Origin: DATMMS01 sp036824145
GTDB taxonomy: Bacteria > Chloroflexota > Dormibacteria > DASZGP01
Reading direction: 5' to 3'
Length of the DNA stretch: 64,000 bases
Assembly: GCA_036824145.1 (NCBI GenBank)
Contig: DAITAT010000001.1
Coordinates: forward strand, 50,965-114,964
Below are positions 10,363-18,461 of this stretch, piece by piece. Under the pieces are notes generated by a model. It did no database searches and was not told the DNA's origin. It worked only from the letters and a program-made list of their open reading frames with translations. How positions within the stretch are numbered: position 1 is the stretch's first letter; each line of letters starts with the position of its first letter. A program made the position numbers and the translations under genes.

Positions 10363-10966
10363 CCGAGCGCCCCTGATCCTCGCGTCGGCCTCGCCGCGAC
10401 GGCGGCAGCTGCTCGAAAATGCCGGACTCGACTTCGTAGTCGACGTATCGACCTTCGACGAGGACCGCGTTCGCCACCTGCCCCCTCGACTCCAGGCGCT
10501 GCTGGCCGCCCGGGGAAAGGCGCTCGATGTGCACCGCCGCCACCCTGACGCGTGGATCGTCGGAGCCGACACGGTTGTGGCACTGGAGGGCGTCGCCTTG
10601 GGCAAGCCCCGCCACCCACACGATGCCGCGCTGATGCTGCGCTCGCTTTCAGACCGAGATCACTTTGTTCACAGCGCTCTCTGCCTGGTGGCCCCCGATG
10701 GAAGGCGGGCCTCGGCGCTGGCCTCGAGCCAGGTTCGGTTGGCGCGTCTGACTCCCAGCCAGGTTCGCGCCTACGTTGCCGGTGGCGAGCCGCTGGGCAA
10801 GGCTGGGGCGTACGCGATCCAGGGCCAGGCCGGCGAATTCGCCCGGGTCGTCAGGGGTCGCCGGGACACCGTCATCGGCCTCTCGATGAGCCTGCTGGCC
10901 CGGCTTCTGCGCCAACTCGGTCATCCGGCCGCGAGAGGCCTCTCTGATAACCTCGATCCCTCGTGA
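10355..10966 (+). CDS. maf: Maf-family nucleotide pyrophosphatase
   Basis: Hydrolyses non-canonical or modified nucleoside triphosphates to monophosphates (house cleaning) and is linked to septum control in Bacillus. The N-terminal loop LASASPRRRQLLENAG is the family signature. Further motifs are VGADTVVALEG (metal-binding Asp) and YAIQGQAGEFARVV, equivalent to YGIQGxAG. A TTG start at 10355 (M-V-D-R-A-P-L-I-L-A-S) overlaps the end of the preceding membrane gene by 8 nt and gives 203 residues, a normal length. It sits immediately upstream of mreBCD, a frequent arrangement in bacteria. Confidence 0.9.
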   Translation: MVDRAPLILASASPRRRQLLENAGLDFVVDVSTFDEDRVRHLPPRLQALLAARGKALDVHRRHPDAWIVGADTVVALEGVALGKPRHPHDAALMLRSLSDRDHFVHSALCLVAPDGRRASALASSQVRLARLTPSQVRAYVAGGEPLGKAGAYAIQGQAGEFARVVRGRRDTVIGLSMSLLARLLRQLGHPAARGLSDNLDPS

Positions 10967-11028
10967 GCGTGATTGACTGCAACCCGCAAATCCGGGTACC
11001 CGCCCACGCTTCGTGGGCGTGGGTGTGA
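10963..11028 (+). CDS. Putative 21-codon leader ORF upstream of mreB
   Basis: GTG 10963 overlaps the maf stop as GTGA and opens a frame of 21 codons ending at TGA 11026-11028 (begins MSVIDCNPQIRV). Its first five codons copy the start of MreB (MSVID), and 14 of 16 bases at 10963-10978 match 11061-11076. The frame runs through the hairpin described in the next entry. Translation is not proven. It may be a duplication remnant rather than a leader peptide. Confidence 0.35.
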   Translation: MSVIDCNPQIRVPAHASWAWV

Positions 11029-11036
11029 TGGGTTGC
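10979..11036 (+). promoter_or_regulatory. Structured leader element before mreB
   Basis: Nested inverted repeats fill the maf-mreB gap. An outer stem pairs GCAACCC (10979-10985) with GGGTTGC (11030-11036). Inside lie the palindrome CGGGTACCCG (10993-11002) and a perfect 8-bp stem CGCCCACG/CGTGGGCG with a 3-nt loop (11001-11019). No T-tract follows, so a simple terminator is unlikely. An mRNA structure acting on mreB is inferred. Confidence 0.5.
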
Positions 11037-11060
11037 GGGCTACCCCGAACCCCTTCTTAG

Positions 11061-12116
11061 ATGAGTGTGATTGACTCAGTTCTGGGGTTGTGGTCTTCAG
11101 ACATGGGGATCGACCTCGGTACCGCCAACACTCTGGTGCACGTCCGCGGCCAGGGGATCGTCCTCAACGAGCCCTCGGTCGTGGCCATGTCCAAGCCCGG
11201 CAACGTGGTGCTGTCGGTTGGCGTCGAGGCGCGCAAGATGCTCGGTCGGACCCCTGCTGACATCGTCGCCATGCGCCCCCTCAAGGACGGCGTCATCGCC
11301 GACTTCGACGTCACCGAGCAAATGATCAAGTACTTCATCGCCAAGGTGCACAACCGGAGCTGGCACATAAGCCGCCCGCGAACCGTGCTGGGCGTCCCCA
11401 GCGGTGTTACCGAGGTCGAGAAGCGCGCCGTCACCGACGCCGCCATCCACGCCGGCTGCCGCGAGGCCTACCTGGTGGAAGAGCCGATGGCGGCCGCGAT
11501 CGGGGCCGGCCTGCCGATCCAGGAGGCCACCGGCTCGATGATCGTCGACATCGGTGGTGGCACCAGTGAGGTCGCCGTCGTCTCGCTGGGCGGAATCGTA
11601 GCCAGCAAGTCGATCCGCATCGGCGGCGACGAGATGGACCAAGGCATCGTCCAGTTCGTCCGGCGCAACTTCAACTTGCTGATCGGGGATCGCACCGCCG
11701 AGGACATCAAGATCGCGATGGGCTCCGCCTACCCGCTGCCCGAGGACAAGAAGTTCCACGTCCGCGGCCGCGACCTCATGACCGGCCTGCCCAAGACGGT
11801 TGAGATGACCACGATCCAGGTTCGCGAGGCGCTTGCGGACGTGGTCGCGGCGATCGTCACGACTGTCAAGGAGACCCTCGAGGAGACGCCACCGGAGCTG
11901 ATCACCGACATCATGGACCGGGGCGTGATCCTGGCCGGGGGCGGGGCCCTGCTCCGCGGGCTGGATGAGCTCCTCGCCCACGAGACGATGATGCCGGTCT
12001 ATGTTGCCGAGGACCCGCTGACGACGGTGGTTCGCGGCACCGGCCTGGTCCTGGAAGAGCTGGACACCCTGAAGCGGGTGGTGATCACCTCCCAGAAGGC
12101 CAAAGCCCTGCGTTAG
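11061..12116 (+). CDS. mreB: Rod shape-determining protein MreB
   Basis: Actin-like ATPase that polymerises under the membrane and directs the elongation machinery. Phosphate-1 motif GIDLGTANTLVHV (about residues 15-27), phosphate-2 motif VDIGGGTSEVAVVSLGG (about 164-180) and adenosine motif ILAGGGALLRGLDEL (about 290-304) are all present. The length of 351 is typical. The ATG at 11061 is the conventional choice; a membrane-binding N-terminal helix (MSVIDSVLGLW) precedes the ATPase core. It heads the mreB-mreC-mreD-mrdA-rodA cluster, although a separate promoter seems to lie before mreC. Confidence 0.96.
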   Translation: MSVIDSVLGLWSSDMGIDLGTANTLVHVRGQGIVLNEPSVVAMSKPGNVVLSVGVEARKMLGRTPADIVAMRPLKDGVIADFDVTEQMIKYFIAKVHNRSWHISRPRTVLGVPSGVTEVEKRAVTDAAIHAGCREAYLVEEPMAAAIGAGLPIQEATGSMIVDIGGGTSEVAVVSLGGIVASKSIRIGGDEMDQGIVQFVRRNFNLLIGDRTAEDIKIAMGSAYPLPEDKKFHVRGRDLMTGLPKTVEMTTIQVREALADVVAAIVTTVKETLEETPPELITDIMDRGVILAGGGALLRGLDELLAHETMMPVYVAEDPLTTVVRGTGLVLEELDTLKRVVITSQKAKALR

Positions 12117-12158
12117 CATCTCGGCCCTCGGCTGGGCCGGTTGGCCTTAATCCTCCGC

Positions 12159-12167
12159 TGTTAGCCT
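12159..12167 (+). promoter_or_regulatory. Extended -10 promoter before mreC
   Basis: TGTTAGCCT (extended -10 form TGnTAnnnT) ends 8 nt before the GTG at 12175. No ribosome binding site lies between. This suggests a second, leaderless transcript start inside the mre cluster. Inferred from sequence only. Confidence 0.45.
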
Positions 12168-12174
12168 TGCTTCG

Positions 12175-13005
12175 GTGATGCGACGGGGCTCACAGATTCG
12201 AGCCAGTTCCTATTTCGTGATCGCGGTGGCGCTGGCCATCGTGCTCATCGGCGTGGGGCAGAGCCTTCGCTTTGACGCGGCACGCTCGGTGACCGCGACT
12301 GTGTTCGCCCCCTTGCAAGGGCTCGTCACGGGCGTCACCAACAGGGTGGGAGGAGCGTTTTCGACAGTGACGTCGATCGGCAGCCTCGCCGACCAGAACC
12401 GGCAACTCAAGCAGCAGGTGGCCGATCTCCAGCGCCAGCTCGGCGATCGGCAGCTGTCGGGCGTCACCGACCAGCAGCTGAGGGCGATGCTGGGCCTTCG
12501 CGACAACCTCCACATCCACACCGTCGCGGCCGAGGTCATCGGGTTGGACCCCGAAGCGCTGACCCAGACGATCACCATCCATGCCGGCTCGAACCAGGGC
12601 ATCCGTAAGGGAATGTCGGTCCTGGCGCAACATGGCCTGGTCGGCAGAGTCGTCTCGGTGCAGTCCAGCACCGCGGCGGTACGCCTCATCAGCGACGCCC
12701 AGCTCCCCGTCAACGTCGAGCTCGCCACCACCCACCTCGGGGGCACCGTCAAGGTCACCAACGGCCAGCTGGTGGAGGAGATCTTGGGCGCCCCCACCGA
12801 CCTCAAACTCAGCCGTGGCGATCTCCTGGTCACCTCGGGCCTGGGTGGCAACTACCCCAAGGGCCTGCCGGTGGCCGAGGTGGTCAAGTTCCAGTACAAG
12901 CCGGCCGAGATCACCCAGAGCGCGGAGGTGGCGCCCCTGGACGACCTCGCCCACCTCGAATACGTGATCGTCGACACCGACTTCGCGCCGGAGGGCGGTC
13001 TTTGA
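12175..13005 (+). CDS. mreC: Rod shape-determining protein MreC
   Basis: Bitopic membrane protein that scaffolds MreB, MreD, RodA and PBP2. One N-terminal transmembrane helix (about residues 13-32), a coiled coil (about 72-95, LADQNRQLKQQVADLQRQLG), then the beta-domain with the family signature LATTHLGGTVKVTNGQLVEE (about 182-201) and GLGGNYPKGLPVAEV. 276 residues. The start is GTG 12175 or the adjacent ATG 12178. The stop overlaps the mreD start by 4 nt (TTGA). Confidence 0.94.
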   Translation: MMRRGSQIRASSYFVIAVALAIVLIGVGQSLRFDAARSVTATVFAPLQGLVTGVTNRVGGAFSTVTSIGSLADQNRQLKQQVADLQRQLGDRQLSGVTDQQLRAMLGLRDNLHIHTVAAEVIGLDPEALTQTITIHAGSNQGIRKGMSVLAQHGLVGRVVSVQSSTAAVRLISDAQLPVNVELATTHLGGTVKVTNGQLVEEILGAPTDLKLSRGDLLVTSGLGGNYPKGLPVAEVVKFQYKPAEITQSAEVAPLDDLAHLEYVIVDTDFAPEGGL

Positions 13006-13505
13006 GTTCCTGGCTGGCGTTCCCCATTGTGGCCGTGCTGGCGGCGCTGCAGACTTCGATGGTGCCGCGGTTGGCGGTGGGCGGCGCCAGGCCTCAGCTG
13101 GTCCTGGTCTGGGTGGTCTGCTGGGCAGTCGTCAGGGGGAGGGGAGAGGCGATGTCGTGGGCGATCTTCGGTGGCCTGCTTCTCGACCTGCTCTCCCAGA
13201 TGCCTCCCGGGGTCCACCTACTGGCTCTGACCGTCGTGGCCTTCGTCGCCGACCTCGGTCACACCGTGATGCAGGGCAGCACCGCCCTCTTCGCCGGCGC
13301 CGCGGTCTTCGCCGCCAGCCTGCTATACGGAATCGTGTTGGTGCTGGTCCTGGCCGCCACCGGCCATCCCTTGCCACTAGCCGACACCATCGTCCTCAGC
13401 GTGTTCCCCGGCGCCGTATACAACCTGGTGGTGCTGGTGCCGGTCTTCCTGATCCAGCGCGCCTATGATCGGCGTTTCCCGGTTTCGGTCCTGCCCGCGT
13501 GGTGA
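13002..13505 (+). CDS. mreD: Rod shape-determining protein MreD
   Basis: Small integral membrane partner of MreC in the elongasome. The 167-residue product has about five hydrophobic helices and the conserved pattern GARPQLVLVWVVCWAV...GLLLDLLSQMPPGVHLLALT, in which the acidic DLLS-x-x-P-G stretch is characteristic. The start is TTG 13002, overlapping the mreC stop. It overlaps mrdA at its end by 7 nt, so translation of the three genes is probably coupled. Confidence 0.9.
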   Translation: MSSWLAFPIVAVLAALQTSMVPRLAVGGARPQLVLVWVVCWAVVRGRGEAMSWAIFGGLLLDLLSQMPPGVHLLALTVVAFVADLGHTVMQGSTALFAGAAVFAASLLYGIVLVLVLAATGHPLPLADTIVLSVFPGAVYNLVVLVPVFLIQRAYDRRFPVSVLPAW

Positions 13506-15568
13506 GGCGGCGCCGGCGCGAGCGGCGGATCATCGATCCCGGCAATCCCCGACCCCGGCTCTCCGCTGATGCCATGCACCCGATGGAGGACCCGTTCGCG
13601 CCCCGATCGGTGAGTCAGCAGGCCCTCGACCAACCGCTTTCGGCTCGGCTGCTGCTCGCCGGCTGTTTGCTGCTCGTCGGCTTCGCGGCTCTCGCCTACA
13701 ACCTCTTCTCGCTCCAGGTCTCGCAGAATGCCGGCTTCTCTTCCTTGGCCGAAGGCAACCGCGTCCGCAAGGAGACGTTGCTCGCGCCCCGGGGCATCAT
13801 CTTCGACCGGCACGGCGTCCAGCTGATCCAGAACGTGGGCAGTTTCGCCGTCGCCATCGTCCCCTTCGACCTCGCCAAGATCGGCGACGCCCGCAACCAG
13901 GAACTACAGAAGCTCCAGCAGCTGACCGGGATCTCGGCTGTCGAGATCCAGCGCCAGGCTGACCTCAACAAGGCCGAGCTGTTCCAGCCGGTGGTGCTCA
14001 AGAAGAACCTCGACAATCAGACCTACCAGGCGGTCTCCGAGAACCTGCCCAACCTTCCCGGAGTTCGACTGCAGACCGACTCCACTCGCCACTACGTCGA
14101 CGGCGTGGCTCTGTCGCACATCTTGGGCTACGTCGGCAAGCTCGACCCTGCCGAGTACAAGGCCCTCAAGGACAAGGGCTACCTGCTCAACGACCAGATC
14201 GGCAAGACCGGCCTCGAGTACCAGTCGGAGCAGTCCCTTCGCGGTTCGAGCGGGGTCAAGGTGATCGAGACCGATGCCCAGGGCCGCCAGGTCAAGACCA
14301 TCTCGCAGTCGGATCCCACCCCCGGCGACAACGTTTACCTCAGCATCGACCTGGGTCTGCAGAAGGAGGTCGTCAGCCAACTCCAGCAGGCCATGGACGC
14401 CCAGCACCAGAAGCTCGGCGGCAACAAGGCGCTGGAGGGCGCCGCGATCGTGATGAACCCGCAGACGGGTGAGATCTACAGCATGGTGAGCCTGCCCGAC
14501 TACAACCTCAACCAGTTCGCCGACGGCATCACGGTGGCGCAGTACCAGGCCCTCACCACCGACCCCCGCCTGCCGCTTTTGGATCGAGCCATCAGCGGCC
14601 TCTACCCGCCGGGGTCAACCTTCAAGCCGGTCACAGCGTCGGCCGCGCTCCAGGCCGGCACCATCAGCCGGGGCTCGAACATCTTCTGCCCTGGTTTCCT
14701 GCAGCGCGGCGCCACCCGTTTCAACTGCTGGCAGGGGGCCGGGCACGGCAACCAGGACGTGGTCCAGGCGATCGCCCACTCCTGCGACGTCTTCTTCTAC
14801 ACGGTCGCGGACCAGATGGGCGACAAGCTGCTCAACAAGTTCGCCCAGGACTTCGGCGTGGGGCGCAAGACGGGAATCGACCTCGGTGGCGAAGCCAAAG
14901 GCATCGCCCCGGATCGCGATTGGAAGAAGGTGTACTTCGCCGACGCCTACGCCTCCACCGGCGACCCCGGATGGCAGGACTCCAACTGGTACGAAGGCAA
15001 CACCATCACCTACGGCATCGGCCAGAGCTACCTGCTGGTCACGCCGCTGCAGGACCTGCAGTGGACGGCGACGGTCGCCAACGGCGGCCACTACATGCGG
15101 CCACAGGTCACCAACCACATCACCAGCGCCACCGGCGCCATGGTCAAGGCCTTCCAGGCCATCACCGACCACAACGTGGCGGTCTCGCCGCAGGTGCTCG
15201 CGATCATCCGAGAGGGACTGCGCTCCGCCGCCAGCCCGGGCGGAACGTCCGGCTTCATCTGGGTCGACAAGCAGTTCGCCAGCGTTCCCTCCCCGAGCGG
15301 GAAGACCGGGACCGCCCAGTACGGCACTCCCGACGCAAAGGGCAACTACGCGCTCCACGCCTGGTACACGGCCTACGCCCCCGCGGTCGACCCTGAGGTG
15401 GCCGTGATCACCTTCGTCGAGGGCGGCGGCGAGGGCCACGAAGGCGCATCGCCGGCAGCGGCCAAGATCCTCAGCTACTACTTCGCCCACCGCGATCAGA
15501 TCCGCGCCACCACCTCCGCGCCCCCGGTGGCCACCGGCGTCGCCAGCCCGTACCGCCCGGGGGGCTGA
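13499..15568 (+). CDS. mrdA: Penicillin-binding protein 2, elongation transpeptidase
   Basis: Class B PBP that cross-links peptidoglycan during cell elongation as the partner of RodA. One N-terminal membrane helix (about residues 48-72) is followed by the PBP dimerisation domain and the transpeptidase domain. Active-site motifs are S373-T-F-K376 in YPPGSTFKPVTA, S428-C-D in IAHSCDVFFYTVA (the usual PBP2 form of SxN) and K602-T-G-T in SGKTGTAQYG. 689 residues. Start GTG 13499 lies within the end of mreD. The stop TGA is shared with the rodA ATG (TGATG). Confidence 0.96.
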   Translation: MVRRRRRERRIIDPGNPRPRLSADAMHPMEDPFAPRSVSQQALDQPLSARLLLAGCLLLVGFAALAYNLFSLQVSQNAGFSSLAEGNRVRKETLLAPRGIIFDRHGVQLIQNVGSFAVAIVPFDLAKIGDARNQELQKLQQLTGISAVEIQRQADLNKAELFQPVVLKKNLDNQTYQAVSENLPNLPGVRLQTDSTRHYVDGVALSHILGYVGKLDPAEYKALKDKGYLLNDQIGKTGLEYQSEQSLRGSSGVKVIETDAQGRQVKTISQSDPTPGDNVYLSIDLGLQKEVVSQLQQAMDAQHQKLGGNKALEGAAIVMNPQTGEIYSMVSLPDYNLNQFADGITVAQYQALTTDPRLPLLDRAISGLYPPGSTFKPVTASAALQAGTISRGSNIFCPGFLQRGATRFNCWQGAGHGNQDVVQAIAHSCDVFFYTVADQMGDKLLNKFAQDFGVGRKTGIDLGGEAKGIAPDRDWKKVYFADAYASTGDPGWQDSNWYEGNTITYGIGQSYLLVTPLQDLQWTATVANGGHYMRPQVTNHITSATGAMVKAFQAITDHNVAVSPQVLAIIREGLRSAASPGGTSGFIWVDKQFASVPSPSGKTGTAQYGTPDAKGNYALHAWYTAYAPAVDPEVAVITFVEGGGEGHEGASPAAAKILSYYFAHRDQIRATTSAPPVATGVASPYRPGG

Positions 15569-16677
15569 TGGCGGCTCCCGTGCCGCGCGAGCGGATCACT
15601 GTTTGGCGCCAATACGACTACGTCATGGGGCTGTTCCTGCTGATGGTCCTGGTCCTCGGCGCCACCGCCATCTTCAGCGCCGCTGGCACCGGGAATCGCA
15701 TCGAGTTCGTTCGCCAGGTCATCTACATGGCGGTGGGCCTTGGCGTGCTGCTCTACTTCTCGCTCACCGACTACCGCTCCATGGGCCGTCTCTACGGCCT
15801 GACCTACGTGCTCATGCTTCTCCTGCTGGTGCTGGTTCGAGTCGCCGGCCACCAGGTGCTTGGGGCGCAGCGGGAGATCAACCTGGGCCTGTTCGAGCTG
15901 CAGGCTTCGGAGATTTCGAAGCTGCTGATCATCATCGTTTTGGCCCGCTTCTTCAACGTGCGGCGGGACCGGATTAGGAGCCCCATGACGCTCCTGCTCG
16001 CGCTCGCCATGGTGGCGCCGCCAACCCTTCTGATCCTGGCCCAGCCTGACCTCGGCACCGCCCTGGTCTACGTGGGGATCTTTCTTGGCATCTCCTTCAT
16101 GGCGGGAGTGCCGAAGCGCTATTTGGTGACCCTGGTCCTGGCCTCGGCCGCGGCGTTGCCGCTGGTCGTCGGCCGCCTCCAGGGCTACCAGCAGCGGCGC
16201 CTGATCACCTTCCTCAACCCTGGCTCGGACCCCGCCGGCGCCGGCTACAACATCCTCCAGGCCAAGATCGCGGTGGGGTCGGGAGGACTCTTCGGTAAAG
16301 GCTTCCTCACCGGCACCCAGGGACAGCTGGGATTCGTTCCCAGCCGGGTCACCGACTTCATCTTTGCGATCTTCAGCGAGGAGTGGGGCTTCGTCGGCGC
16401 GATCATCCTGCTGGTGCTTTTCTGCGTCGTCCTGATGCGCCTGCTCCGAGCCGCGCACCTCGCCCGTGATTCCTTCGGGGCGCTTTTGGCGTTTGGCGTG
16501 GCGACCATGATCGCCTTCCAGGTGGTGGTCAACGTCGGAATGAACATCGGGGTGATGCCGGTGGTGGGCATCCCTCTACCCTTCATCTCATATGGCGGCA
16601 GTTCGATGCTGACCAACATGGCGGCGATCGGGATGGTGCAGAGCGTGATCATCCACCACAAGGACATGCTGTTCTAG
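15568..16677 (+). CDS. rodA: RodA, SEDS peptidoglycan glycosyltransferase
   Basis: Polytopic SEDS-family enzyme that polymerises lipid II into glycan strands together with PBP2. 369 residues with about ten membrane helices. Family motifs include AQPDLGTALVYVGIFLGISF (about residues 154-173), the QxxQAKIAVGSGGLFGKG segment (about 229-246), which carries the region of the essential loop, and the C-terminal signature GIPLPFISYGGSSMLTNMAAIG. The ATG overlaps the mrdA stop. Adjacency to mrdA favours RodA over the divisome paralogue FtsW. Confidence 0.95.
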   Translation: MAAPVPRERITVWRQYDYVMGLFLLMVLVLGATAIFSAAGTGNRIEFVRQVIYMAVGLGVLLYFSLTDYRSMGRLYGLTYVLMLLLLVLVRVAGHQVLGAQREINLGLFELQASEISKLLIIIVLARFFNVRRDRIRSPMTLLLALAMVAPPTLLILAQPDLGTALVYVGIFLGISFMAGVPKRYLVTLVLASAAALPLVVGRLQGYQQRRLITFLNPGSDPAGAGYNILQAKIAVGSGGLFGKGFLTGTQGQLGFVPSRVTDFIFAIFSEEWGFVGAIILLVLFCVVLMRLLRAAHLARDSFGALLAFGVATMIAFQVVVNVGMNIGVMPVVGIPLPFISYGGSSMLTNMAAIGMVQSVIIHHKDMLF

Positions 16678-17612
16678 TGTCGCTGGATCGTCCATGGGGG
16701 TGTCGGAGGCTTGGCCCCCTTGGCGGCTTCGCGGTAGTTGCGGTGTTGATCCTGGGCAGTGCGCCGCTGAGCTCTTGCAGCTTCATCCCGGGCGCCATCA
16801 ACCTGGTCGTGAAGCAGACCGACCTCAGCCCCAAATCCGGGCCCAAGGACTTCAAGACCATCGAGATCGAGATCGACAACTCCGGCTCTGGGGTGGCTCG
16901 AGGGATCGTCGTCAAGGACAGGCTGCCGACCGGGTTCACGTACGTCAGCACCAAGTCCATGAAAGGGGAGGCCATCCGGACCCGGACCAGCGACCCTCCC
17001 ATCAACAGCCCCTCGCCCACCTGGTCCGCCTGGAGCATCCCCGGGGGCAGCAGCAGTAACCCATCGACCCTGGTGCTCGATTTCGTGGTCGTCGTCAGCG
17101 CCGCCCCCGGCAAGACCCCCAACTTCGCCGAGGTGACCAGCGACGACACTGACCCGGTGGCGGCGCCGCCCCTGGTCCTGACGGTGCAACCCACCGCCGC
17201 GATGGAGTTGCAGGTGGCGGCGGCGCACAGTCGGGTGGCCCAGGGTCAGACCGCCCGTTACACCGTCACTCTCCGCAACACCGGCACGGCCCCGGCCCAG
17301 GGCACCTTCATCTCCGCAACGCTCCCATCGGGCTTCGTCTACGTCAACACATTCGAGATCTCCGGGAACTCGGCTCGGATCGGCAGCACCAACCCGGTTG
17401 CCAAGAGCCTGCTGCCTTCCTGGGGGACGTGGGACGTGCCGGCGACGGAAGCCGGCAGCCCTGGGGGGACGCTTCGCATCGTTTTCGACGCCACCGTGGT
17501 CCCGGACGACGCCCCCGGCAGCTACCCCATCAGCGTGACGATCACCTACAACAACCTGCCCGCCCAGACTGTTGCCGACCAGGCTGTGATCATGGTGACC
17601 AAGAAGAGCTGA
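16677..17612 (+). CDS. DUF11 repeat lipoprotein
   Basis: A 311-residue exported protein whose GTG start shares one base with the rodA stop. The N-terminal signal segment (about residues 15-35) ends in a lipobox LSSC, predicting a lipid-anchored protein outside the membrane. Two DUF11-type beta-sandwich repeats follow, each with the pattern of a bare-Asn tract (IDNSGSGVARGIVVKDRLPTGF; RNTGTAPAQGTFISATLPSG). DUF11 domains are common in surface proteins and are thought to be structural or adhesive. Its position as last gene of the rod-shape operon suggests a link to the elongating wall, but that is inference. Confidence 0.82.
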   Translation: MSLDRPWGCRRLGPLGGFAVVAVLILGSAPLSSCSFIPGAINLVVKQTDLSPKSGPKDFKTIEIEIDNSGSGVARGIVVKDRLPTGFTYVSTKSMKGEAIRTRTSDPPINSPSPTWSAWSIPGGSSSNPSTLVLDFVVVVSAAPGKTPNFAEVTSDDTDPVAAPPLVLTVQPTAAMELQVAAAHSRVAQGQTARYTVTLRNTGTAPAQGTFISATLPSGFVYVNTFEISGNSARIGSTNPVAKSLLPSWGTWDVPATEAGSPGGTLRIVFDATVVPDDAPGSYPISVTITYNNLPAQTVADQAVIMVTKKS

Positions 17613-17637
17613 CCCACCTGTTGCGGGCGGGGGGCCA

Positions 17638-17646
17638 TGTTAGAAT
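17638..17646 (+). promoter_or_regulatory. Extended -10 promoter before rplU
   Basis: TGTTAGAAT; the 13 bases from here (TGTTAGAATCGCC) recur exactly at 40006 before the bS22 gene. An inferred start about 7 nt downstream leaves a leader of about 50 nt to the rplU ATG. TTGCGG lies upstream, but only 14 nt away, too close for a normal -35. Confidence 0.55.
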
Positions 17647-17702
17647 CGCCGCTCGCGCCACCTGACGTCCAAGCACGCATAGAGTTGGCCCGAATCAAAA
17701 AA

Positions 17703-18113
17703 ATGGAAGCAATCGTCAAGATCAGTGGCAAGCAGTACCGCGTCGCCGAGGGCGCACGCGTCACGGTGGACCGGCTGGGGTCCAAGGTCGGCGACGAGCT
17801 GAGCTTCGGCGATGTCCTGCTGCTGACCGACGGCGCCCGGGCGACCGTGGGCACTCCCACCGTCGATGGGGCAGCCGTGACCGTTCGCGTGGTCGCGGCG
17901 ACTCGGGGTCCCAAGCTGATCGTCTACAAGTACAAAGCTAAGAAGCGCTACCGCCGCACCCGAGGAGCACGCGCCGAGCAGAGCCTGCTCGAGGTGCTCA
18001 CCGTCAAGGGACCGGGATCGAAGGCGAAGACCGCCAAGGCTGCAGCGCCCAAGGCCGCGCCCGATAAGCCCGCCAAGGCAAAGGCGAAGCCGGCCAAGGC
18101 CGAGAGCGAATAA
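17703..18113 (+). CDS. rplU: 50S ribosomal protein bL21
   Basis: Large-subunit protein. The start ATG 17703 gives MEAIVKISGKQYRVAEG, the family N-terminus; an in-frame ATG at 17637 would overlap the promoter and is rejected. The core runs to about residue 103 (VYKYKAKKRYRRTRGARAEQ). An Ala/Lys/Pro-rich tail of about 35 residues then extends it to 136, longer than the roughly 103 residues usual in E. coli. It heads rplU-rpmA-obgE-nadD, a widely conserved gene order. Confidence 0.95.
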   Translation: MEAIVKISGKQYRVAEGARVTVDRLGSKVGDELSFGDVLLLTDGARATVGTPTVDGAAVTVRVVAATRGPKLIVYKYKAKKRYRRTRGARAEQSLLEVLTVKGPGSKAKTAKAAAPKAAPDKPAKAKAKPAKAESE

Positions 18114-18116
18114 GCG

Positions 18117-18446
18117 ATGGCACACAAGAAAGGTGGGGGTAGTTCCCGCAACGGCCGCGACAGCAACGCCCAGCGCCTGGGCGTGAAGCGCTTCGGTGGC
18201 GAGCAAGTCACGGGCGGCACCATCATCGTGCGTCAGCGCGGAACGCGGATCCACCCTGGAGAGAACGTCGGCCTGGGTCGCGACCACACGCTGTTCGCCC
18301 TCACCGACGGCACCGTGACCTTCGCCGATTTCGGCGACGACCGCAAACGCGTCAGCATCACCCCGGTGGCCACCGGCGCCTCGTCGCCGAGCTCGACCGA
18401 GCCCGCCCGCAAGGCCGAGAAGGCAACCACCGCGAAGCCGGCGTAG
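18117..18446 (+). CDS. rpmA: 50S ribosomal protein bL27
   Basis: Large-subunit protein near the peptidyl-transferase centre. MAHKKGGGSSRNGRDSNAQR is the diagnostic N-terminus, and GTRIHPGENVGLGRDHTLFA matches the core. The tail after about residue 84 is Ala/Ser/Thr/Lys-rich, giving 109 residues, longer than the standard 85 or so. It starts 3 nt after rplU. The N-terminus begins MAHKKG with no Firmicutes-type cleavable extension. Confidence 0.95.
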   Translation: MAHKKGGGSSRNGRDSNAQRLGVKRFGGEQVTGGTIIVRQRGTRIHPGENVGLGRDHTLFALTDGTVTFADFGDDRKRVSITPVATGASSPSSTEPARKAEKATTAKPA

Positions 18447-18461
18447 AGCGCCGGGTTCCCG

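Noticed and set aside
17637..17702. Upstream in-frame ATG for rplU
   Set aside because: It overlaps the extended -10 box; the bL21 family start MEAIVKISGKQYRV is at 17703.
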